Part shown: positions 6,839-11,811 of the stretch, in pieces
Numbering within the stretch: the first letter of the stretch is position 1
Layout of the letters: every line of letters starts with the position of its first letter
NCBI GenBank assembly: GCA_002450895.1
Contig: DKAR01000232.1
Coordinates: forward strand, 2,867 to 16,775
DNA length: 13,909 nt
Direction of reading: 5' to 3'
From: Proteobacteria bacterium UBA6921
Lineage (GTDB): Bacteria; Pseudomonadota; Gammaproteobacteria; SG8-11
Program-made: the position numbers and the translations under genes
The notes under the pieces: model-generated
Told to the model about the DNA's origin: nothing
The model's input: only the letters and a program-made list of their open reading frames with translations
The model's database searches: none

Positions 6839-7354
6839 CTAGTTTCCGGAGATCGTGTTTGCTGAAACGGCAATTTCGGGCGCATTGCGCAAAGTTTGAA
6901 ACACCACGCAATACCGTTCGGTCAGTTGCACCAGTTTGTCGACTTGCTCCGGTGTCGCGTCCGTATCCAGGTCAAACTTCAGCCGGATTGCCCGAAAGCC
7001 CACGGGCGTTTCGCGGGAAACCCCGAGCGTGCCTCGAAAGTCCAGATCGCCTTCGGCCCGGACTTCGCCGCGGCGGACGGTCAGCCCCATGGCGGTCGCC
7101 ACCGCATTGAGCGTGACCCCGGCACATCCGACCAGTGCCTCGAGCAACATGTTCCCGGAACAGGCCAGTTCACCGGTTCCGCCGCTGGCGGGATGCAGGC
7201 CGGCTTTGACCAATGCCTGCCCCGTTTCCACATTGCAACTGACGTTTTCTCCGAGCGCACCATGGGCGTGCAGCGTGACCATGGCAGCGGCGGCATCCTT
7301 CTTGTATTTGTCTTTTAGCGGCGCTTGCAGGGCGCGGAGTTGTTCTGGGGTCAT
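6839..7354 (-). CDS. OsmC/Ohr-family protein
   Basis: A 171-residue member of the OsmC family, whose best-studied members reduce organic hydroperoxides with a pair of cysteines. The family fold is seen in SGGTGELACSGNMLLEALVGCAGVTL (57-82 region), an amphipathic helix carrying Cys77, and in QLTERYCVVFQTL (143-155) carrying Cys149. These two are placed like the reactive pair of OsmC. Cys40 and Cys65 are extra. The ATG at 7354 has GAGG five bases upstream. It lies between the TfoX-like gene (32-base gap) and gnd (144-base gap) on the same strand. Peroxide reduction is inferred from the family, and some OsmC subfamilies have unknown function. NADPH made by Zwf and Gnd would be a sensible partner, but that link rests on proximity. 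Confidence 0.88.
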   Translation of the reverse strand: MTPEQLRALQAPLKDKYKKDAAAAMVTLHAHGALGENVSCNVETGQALVKAGLHPASGGTGELACSGNMLLEALVGCAGVTLNAVATAMGLTVRRGEVRAEGDLDFRGTLGVSRETPVGFRAIRLKFDLDTDATPEQVDKLVQLTERYCVVFQTLRNAPEIAVSANTISGN

Positions 7355-7386
7355 GCGGGCCTCATTTAAGGTTTTCTGCTTCGGAG

Positions 7387-7716
7387 TTACTTCGACGGCA
7401 ACGTCGATATGAAACGTTCGCAGGTCGCAATCCAGTCTTCAAGCGCGCTGTCGGTTTCAAATCCGGGCGGATCCACATAGACGAAACCGTTCATCGGCTT
7501 GCCGGTGAAGTCCATCTTGCGGGCGTGCGGGCGAGTCAGTGCCGCGTCGTACTGGTCGGGGCCAACGCGTGCCATGAGCACGTCGCCGACAACGCCGCAA
7601 CACATGTGTCCACGCAGCATGAAAGCGACGCCACCAAACATTTTTTTCTCGGAGACGCCGCGCCGATGCGTGAATGCATCGCGCAACCGCTGCGCCGTGC
7701 CCTCGTCAAATGCCAT
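7387..7716 (-). CDS. TfoX N-terminal-domain protein
   Basis: A 109-residue protein made only of the TfoX N-terminal domain. The recognisable core is KKMFGGVAFMLRGHMCCGVV at 24-43, LMARVGPDQYDAAL at 47-60, and ARKMDFTGKPMNGFVYV at 65-81. In full-length TfoX/Sxy a second domain follows and the protein activates competence genes; here that domain is absent. Single-domain proteins like this are widespread and mostly of unknown role, so I do not call it a competence regulator. The ATG at 7716 has a perfect GGAGG seven bases upstream. It lies 34 bases after the methyltransferase gene and 32 before the OsmC gene, all on one strand, which suggests one transcript. Confidence 0.85.
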   Translation of the reverse strand: MAFDEGTAQRLRDAFTHRRGVSEKKMFGGVAFMLRGHMCCGVVGDVLMARVGPDQYDAALTRPHARKMDFTGKPMNGFVYVDPPGFETDSALEDWIATCERFISTLPSK

Positions 7717-7750
7717 GCGCGATCCTCCGGGTGCCTGGCAGAGTGTATTA

Positions 7751-8383
7751 CTAACGACGCCTCAACTTGAAGTAAGCATACAACTGATCCTTGCTGGCGG
7801 GGGTTTTGTGGACTTCCGTGACTGTATCCACCAGCTCAAAGTCCGCGCCCAACAGCGTGCTCATCTTTGCTGCGTCGTATTGCACGATGTCGAGCCCGCT
7901 GCACTGTTTCGGGCCGCCAATCGCAAAAGTCGCGATAACGGCAAAGCCGTTTGAAATGAGCGATCGCCTGAGCGCGGCGACGTATTTTTCCTGATCTGCC
8001 GCATCGGTCAGAAAATGCAGTACCGCACGATCATGCCAAACGTTATAGCGACGTTGTGGTTCAAAGTCAGTGACACTGCGGACGACCCACTGCACCTGCG
8101 CCGCCGCGGGGCCGAGCCGCGTCTTCACGCGTTGCAGGGCATTCTGGGAAATATCGAGCAAGGTCACGTCGCGATAGCCGCGCTGGAGCAGATGATCCAC
8201 CAGCAACGAACTTCCGGCACCGATATCGATCACGGCGGCATTCGCGCCCAGAGGGCACGACTCAATCAGCTTAAGCGAGAGTGTCGGTTCAAACTGGTAC
8301 CAGCTGACGTCCTGCGGCGCGCGCGTCGCATAGACATCATTCCAGTGTTTGGCTGTATCCATTGACGTCGTTTCGGATTGCAT
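7751..8383 (-). CDS. Class I SAM-dependent methyltransferase
   Basis: A 210-residue small-molecule type methyltransferase. Motif I VIDIGAGSS at 51-59 and the acidic end of strand 2 (LLDIS, Asp77) form the S-adenosylmethionine site. WHDRAVLHFL at 116-125 and CSGLDIVQYD at 161-170 are typical of a common bacterial subfamily often labelled simply class I methyltransferase. No substrate can be named. The start is uncertain: the ATG at 8383 and one at 8362 (MDTAKHWNDVY, where similarity to the family begins) both lack a good ribosome site. The two starts lie in and just after a 9-bp inverted repeat. It is divergent from tas and heads the - strand run methyltransferase, TfoX-like, OsmC, gnd, zwf. 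Confidence 0.88.
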   Translation of the reverse strand: MQSETTSMDTAKHWNDVYATRAPQDVSWYQFEPTLSLKLIESCPLGANAAVIDIGAGSSLLVDHLLQRGYRDVTLLDISQNALQRVKTRLGPAAAQVQWVVRSVTDFEPQRRYNVWHDRAVLHFLTDAADQEKYVAALRRSLISNGFAVIATFAIGGPKQCSGLDIVQYDAAKMSTLLGADFELVDTVTEVHKTPASKDQLYAYFKLRRR

Positions 8384-8392
8384 ACGACGTCA
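8363..8392. repeat. 9-bp perfect inverted repeat around the methyltransferase start
   Basis: TGACGTCGT at 8363-8371 and ACGACGTCA at 8384-8392 are perfect reverse complements separated by 12 bases. Each arm contains the palindrome GACGTC. In the - strand transcript the hairpin loop would begin with the ATG at 8383, and the second candidate ATG at 8362 would directly follow the stem. It could be an operator, an RNA structure limiting translation, or both. Because the left arm is coding, part of the match may be coincidence. Confidence 0.45.
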
Positions 8393-8408
8393 TTCTGAAC
8401 CATCACAC

Positions 8409-8433
8409 CTGCGCGTGCACGCGCAGCACGTGC
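8409..8433. promoter_or_regulatory. 18-bp perfect palindrome plus GCACGTGC palindrome in a divergent promoter region
   Basis: Positions 8409-8426 (CTGCGCGTGCACGCGCAG) are a perfect 18-base palindrome. Immediately after it, sharing base 8426, GCACGTGC at 8426-8433 is an 8-base palindrome. They lie between the divergent methyltransferase (start 8383) and tas (start 8473) genes. A palindrome with no loop suits a dimeric DNA-binding protein. A candidate tas -10 element TAGAAT at 8439-8444 would put its -35 position inside the palindrome, as expected for a repressor site. No regulator gene is adjacent. Confidence 0.5.
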
Positions 8434-8438
8434 AACGC

Positions 8439-8444
8439 TAGAAT
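8439..8444 (+). promoter_or_regulatory. Possible -10 element for tas
   Basis: TAGAAT lies 28 bases before the tas ATG and is one change from TATAAT. The -35 position at 17-base spacing (8416-8421, TGCACG) matches only three of six consensus bases and falls in the palindrome. A weak or activator- or repressor-controlled promoter is possible. Confidence 0.35.
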
Positions 8445-8472
8445 GGATTGAACGAACCCGTGGAAACTACGT

Positions 8473-9507
8473 ATGGAATTTCGCGCACTGGGAAACAGCG
8501 ACTTGAAAGTCTCCGCCGTGTGCCTCGGCACGATGACGTTCGGCGAACAAAACACCGAGGCCGACGCGCACGCGCAACTCGACTATGCGGTTTCACAAGG
8601 CGTGAACTTCATCGACTGCGCGGAAATTTATCCGGTCCCCACCCGTGGCGAGACTTCAGGGCGAACCGAATCCTACATTGGGTCGTGGTTGCGCAAACAA
8701 CCGCGCGAAACACTGGTGATCGCCACCAAGGTCGCCGGTCCGTCGCGCGGCTTGCACTGGATTCGTGGTGGCCCGGTGCTGAACCGCAAGCACATGACTG
8801 AAGCCGTCGAAGGCTCGTTGCGGCGTTTGCAGACGGATTACATCGACCTGTATCAGCTCCACTGGCCGGAACGTAATGTGCCGATGTTTGGCGGGTACAC
8901 GTTCGATCCGGCCAAGGAGCATCCGGCGACGCCGATTCGTGAGCAACTGGAAACATTGTCCGATCTGATTCGCGCCGGAAAGATCCGCTACGTCGGCGTC
9001 AGTAACGAACAGCCGTGGGGCGTACTTGAATTTCTGAAGTTGGCGCGCGAACACAATCTGCCGCACATCGTTTCAACGCAGAATGCCTACAACCTTCTGA
9101 ACCGCGTTTACGAATACGGTCTTGCGGAAACCTGTTACCGCGAGAAGGTCAGCCTGCTGGCCTATTCGCCGCTGGCGTTTGGTCATCTGTCGGGAAAATA
9201 TCAACTCGATCCGAAAGCGCAGGGGCGTGTCAAACTCTTTGGCGGATTTGCGCAGCGGTATTCAAAACCCAATGTCCTGCCCGCAGTGGCGGCCTACGTC
9301 GACATCGCGCGCTGGCATGGTCTGACTCCGACGCAACTGGCGCTCGGTTGGGTCATGCAGCGCTGGTGTGTGGCAAGCACGATCATCGGTGCAACGACAC
9401 TGGATCAACTGCGCGAAAATATTGCCGCGTGGGAAGTGAAACTCCCGGATGCCGCATGCGCCGAGATCGACGCCGTGCATTTGCGCTATACGAATCCCGC
9501 GCCATGA
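8473..9507 (+). CDS. tas: Aldo/keto reductase, Tas family
   Basis: A 344-residue NADP(H)-dependent aldo/keto reductase very similar to E. coli Tas, which I recognise from blocks such as LGTMTFGEQNTEADAHAQLDYAV at 18-40, AEIYPVP at 50-56, KVAGPSR at 86-92, RLQTDYIDLYQLHWPER at 118-134, RAGKIRYVGVSNE at 167-179 and the C-terminal YTNPAP. The catalytic tetrad is visible as Asp48, Tyr53, Lys86 and His130. E. coli Tas was found as a suppressor of tyrosine auxotrophy on starvation; its physiological substrate is unclear. GGAA at 8462-8465 is the ribosome site for the ATG at 8473. The stop overlaps the start of ychJ (ATGA), so the two are translationally coupled. The upstream palindrome probably controls both. 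Confidence 0.94.
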   Translation: MEFRALGNSDLKVSAVCLGTMTFGEQNTEADAHAQLDYAVSQGVNFIDCAEIYPVPTRGETSGRTESYIGSWLRKQPRETLVIATKVAGPSRGLHWIRGGPVLNRKHMTEAVEGSLRRLQTDYIDLYQLHWPERNVPMFGGYTFDPAKEHPATPIREQLETLSDLIRAGKIRYVGVSNEQPWGVLEFLKLAREHNLPHIVSTQNAYNLLNRVYEYGLAETCYREKVSLLAYSPLAFGHLSGKYQLDPKAQGRVKLFGGFAQRYSKPNVLPAVAAYVDIARWHGLTPTQLALGWVMQRWCVASTIIGATTLDQLRENIAAWEVKLPDAACAEIDAVHLRYTNPAP

Positions 9508-9896
9508 GCGGCGGCGCGTGTCCGTGCGGCGGTGGCGACTATCGTGACTGTTGCGAGCCTTTTATTTCCGGTGCGCGCGTGCCCCAAACCGCCGAACAAT
9601 TGATGCGCTCGCGCTATAGCGCGTACACCCTGAGCGATGAAGCGTATTTGCTGCAAACCTGGCATCGCACGACACGTCCGGCCCGACTCGATCTGGAGTC
9701 CCAACCCGCGGCGCGCTGGTTGGGATTGAAGATCGTTGCGACCCGGGAAGGGAAGAGTGCCGACACGCACGGTGTCGTGGAGTTCATCGCGCGTTACAAG
9801 GTCGGCGGAAAGGCCCACCGGCTGCATGAAACCAGTCGCTTCGTGCGTGAAGAAGGGCGCTGGTCCTATGTGGACGGAAAGATCTCGCCGGATTAA
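9504..9896 (+). CDS. ychJ: YchJ-family protein with SEC-C zinc motif
   Basis: A 130-residue UPF0225/YchJ protein of unknown biochemical role. The N-terminal CPCGGGDYRDCC (residues 6-17, Cys6, Cys8, Cys16, Cys17) is a SEC-C type zinc-binding motif like the one at the end of SecA. The spacing between the cysteine pairs is one residue shorter than in the SecA motif. MRSRYSAYTLSDEAYLLQTWH (about 34-54) and the following alpha-beta part, with WLGLKIV and HETSRFVREEGRWSYVDG, form the NTF2-like YchJ middle domain. The start at 9504 is set by the ATGA overlap with tas and by the zinc motif beginning right after it; an in-frame extension to 9348 would lie wholly inside tas. Its stop shares TTAA with the convergent DUF3175 gene. 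Confidence 0.92.
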   Translation: MSGGACPCGGGDYRDCCEPFISGARVPQTAEQLMRSRYSAYTLSDEAYLLQTWHRTTRPARLDLESQPAARWLGLKIVATREGKSADTHGVVEFIARYKVGGKAHRLHETSRFVREEGRWSYVDGKISPD

Positions 9897-10201
9897 CTCG
9901 AACGATCTGAACCGCGGCGCGGTTTTCCGAACAACCCGCGCAATTCGTCCTTGGCGGCGTTCAGGCGTCTGCGTTGTTGCAGCGTGAGCTGCGAACCCGC
10001 GCGATTGATATAGAAGTTCAGCATCGACATGGCGGAGCGAAACGGATCAGTTTTTCGACGTTCGCTCTGCTCGGCCGAACGTTTCAGTGATGCGGCGATC
10101 GCCTTCGGATTTTTCAGTGTGAAGACGCCCGGTTCCAGATCCAGCGCGTTGCTGGTTTGTGTCACGCGCTGTGACCAGCGCGGATTGGATTTAGCGGACA
10201 C
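9893..10201 (-). CDS. DUF3175-family protein
   Basis: A 102-residue basic protein of the DUF3175 family, recognised by RWSQRVTQTSNALDLEPGVF at 8-27, the IAASLKRSAEQSERRK stretch at 35-50, and FRSAMSMLNFYINRAGSQL at 54-72. The family's function is unknown; its high charge could fit nucleic-acid binding, which is only a guess. I chose a GTG start at 10201, inside the last codons of the LysE gene (11-base overlap), because it is the only start codon near the beginning of the conserved region. No clear ribosome site precedes it, so translation probably depends on ribosomes finishing LysE. A longer frame to an ATG at 10336 would add 45 residues that look like antisense-type filler. It ends on the same TTAA as ychJ. 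Confidence 0.82.
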   Translation of the reverse strand: MSAKSNPRWSQRVTQTSNALDLEPGVFTLKNPKAIAASLKRSAEQSERRKTDPFRSAMSMLNFYINRAGSQLTLQQRRRLNAAKDELRGLFGKPRRGSDRSS

Positions 10202-10841
10202 TGCGATGACCGGTGAATGCGGCGAACGCACCGAGCCCGATGAACGTGCTTCCTCCGATCCATCGCCCCAGACGCGGCGCCGCAGATGCTCGCGCAATCC
10301 ATGCGGCGAGTGCGCCTGCGGCGATCGCATACACACTGTCCGTCAGTGCGGCGATGCCAACAAAAAGCGCGCTGAGTGCCACGCTTTGTGGAAGCGGCGA
10401 TGCCAGCATATCCATGAACTGTGGCAGGAATGCAGCGAAGAAAATCGTCGTCTTCGGATTCAGAAGCGCTACCAACGCGCCATCACGAAATATCTGTCCC
10501 AATGCCAGCGGTGCCAGCGCGCGGTCATCGGGCTCGCGCGACGGGCGCAGGAGCATCCGAACGCCCAGCACCACGAGATACACCGCGCCAGCGAACTTCA
10601 CGATGCTGAATGCTGTCGCGGAGACGGCAAACAATGTTGCGAGGCCCAACGCCGCAGCAAGCGCATTCCCAAAATTTCCAACGGCCACGCCAGCGACGGA
10701 GGCCAGGCCGCTGCGGCGTCCTTGCACCAGGCTGCGCGTGACGATGTAAAACACGCCCGGTCCCGGCGTAATGGCCAGCACCAGGCTGGCGATCAGGAAC
10801 GCGGTGAGCACGGGAGCGTCGGGCAGTAAAGTGGTTGTCAT
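10191..10841 (-). CDS. LysE/RhtB-family amino-acid exporter
   Basis: A 216-residue inner-membrane exporter with about six helices. The family signature ITPGPGVFYIVTRSLVQGRRSG starts at residue 24, with TPGPG at 25-29, followed by AGVAVGN at 50-56. The second-half motif LLNPKTTIFFAAFLPQF runs from 126 to 142. Length and motifs are typical of RhtB-like proteins, which export amino acids such as homoserine, threonine or leucine by proton exchange; the substrate cannot be read from the sequence. The ATG at 10841 overlaps the stop of the upstream EamA transporter gene as ATGA, and its own end overlaps the DUF3175 gene, so all three form one coupled operon. The pairing of two export-type carriers suggests relief of metabolite overflow (inference). 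Confidence 0.92.
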   Translation of the reverse strand: MTTTLLPDAPVLTAFLIASLVLAITPGPGVFYIVTRSLVQGRRSGLASVAGVAVGNFGNALAAALGLATLFAVSATAFSIVKFAGAVYLVVLGVRMLLRPSREPDDRALAPLALGQIFRDGALVALLNPKTTIFFAAFLPQFMDMLASPLPQSVALSALFVGIAALTDSVYAIAAGALAAWIARASAAPRLGRWIGGSTFIGLGAFAAFTGHRSVR

Positions 10842-11677
10842 GACTTGCGCTTGTTCAGGATGACCAGTGCGATTCCGCCGAGAATGGCCAATGAGGTCAA
10901 GACCAGCCGCATCGATACAGGTTCATCCAGAAGCACCGCACCGCCCAGCGTCGCGATGACAGGAACGCTGAGCTGCGTGGTGGCGGCGACAGTGACGTTC
11001 AGCGCGGGCAGCGCTGCATACCAGATGGCGTAGCCGACGCCGGAGGCGAGCGCGCCGGACATGATGGCGTAGACCGCACCGGCCGCATCGATGGAGAACT
11101 GTCCGTAGGCGACGACACTGAGCACGACGGCCATCGGAACCGTGCGCATGAAATTTCCGGCGGTGACGACGGTGGGGTCGCCTTTGCCTTTGCCGCGCAA
11201 GGTGTACTCGCCCCACGCCAGCCCTGCGGCGATCATTAGTGCCGAGCCAAACAGCGGTGGCGCGGACAAGCCCGGCAGAAGCAAGGCCACGAGTCCGCCG
11301 ACCGCCGTGACGAACCCGAGCCACTGAACGGGTGTGAGGCGCTCGCCGATCCACAGCCCGCGGCTGATCATCGTCGCCTGTACGGACCCGAACAGCAGCA
11401 GCGCGCCGGTCGCGGCGGTCAAATCCAGATAGGCGAAAGAAAACGCCGCCGCGTAGGTGAACAGCGCGGCCGCCGAAAGCCAGCTTCCGGACCCTTCCGC
11501 CCGACGGCGCGACTGGACCAGCAGCCACAGCACCAGCGCCCCGGAAATCATGCGCAACGACGTGAATGTCGCGGCATCAATCGTCGTGTTCTTCAACGCG
11601 AGCCGGCACAACAGCGAGTTTCCGGCAAACGCAATCATCGCAAGAACAGTGAGAACGACAACGCGCGTGGCTGACAA
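10838..11677 (-). CDS. EamA-domain (DMT superfamily) transporter with TTG start
   Basis: A 279-residue inner-membrane protein with about ten helices in two EamA repeats (about 5-135 and 145-275), the drug/metabolite transporter fold. The first repeat contains NSLLCRLAL at 20-28 and an RMISGALVLWLL helix. The second contains AAGLAWGEYTLRGK and ends with LGGAVLLDEPVSMRL, the conserved EP turn before the last helix. The start is TTG at 11677: GAGG lies six bases upstream, the N-terminus is right for the first helix, and no ATG or GTG is in frame nearby upstream. Substrates in this family are diverse (amino acids, sugars, amines), and none can be assigned here. It heads an operon with the LysE exporter and the DUF3175 gene. 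Confidence 0.9.
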   Translation of the reverse strand: MSATRVVVLTVLAMIAFAGNSLLCRLALKNTTIDAATFTSLRMISGALVLWLLVQSRRRAEGSGSWLSAAALFTYAAAFSFAYLDLTAATGALLLFGSVQATMISRGLWIGERLTPVQWLGFVTAVGGLVALLLPGLSAPPLFGSALMIAAGLAWGEYTLRGKGKGDPTVVTAGNFMRTVPMAVVLSVVAYGQFSIDAAGAVYAIMSGALASGVGYAIWYAALPALNVTVAATTQLSVPVIATLGGAVLLDEPVSMRLVLTSLAILGGIALVILNKRKS

Positions 11678-11707
11678 GCGAAACCTCTTCTGAGAGCGGC
11701 TCCTACC

Positions 11708-11713
11708 ATTCTA
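11708..11713 (-). promoter_or_regulatory. Possible -10 element for the transporter operon
   Basis: Read on the - strand, TAGAAT lies at 11713-11708, about 30 bases before the TTG start, within ACTAGAATGG. The same CTAGAATGG string carries the candidate -10 of tas at 8438-8446. No convincing -35 is seen. The rest of the 134-base gap to the kinase stop at 11812 shows no terminator-like hairpin with a T run. Confidence 0.3.
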
Positions 11714-11811
11714 GTGTTGATGGTGGAGAAAAGCCCGTGCAACGCACAAAGTATCGCGGAGTACCGGACGAATGGTGGCGACCAGGGGCGGTTATTGAAT
11801 GAATGCGAATG

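Noticed and set aside
7387..7716. Calling the TfoX-like protein a competence regulator
   Set aside because: Only the N-terminal domain is present, and single-domain members are not shown to control competence.
10029..10829. A 266-codon + strand open frame opposite the LysE gene
   Set aside because: Arg- and Cys-rich translation of the antisense of a membrane protein; LysE has clear family motifs and coupled overlaps.
10923..11528. A second - strand frame inside the EamA transporter gene
   Set aside because: Extremely Arg-rich out-of-frame translation, typical of GC-rich coding DNA.
11692..11707. A REP-like element (TAGGAGC followed by CGCTC, read on the - strand) before the transporter operon
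   Set aside because: It resembles half of the TAGGAGCGGC-type repeats of pseudomonads and relatives, but the second arm is missing and no other copy is in the window.
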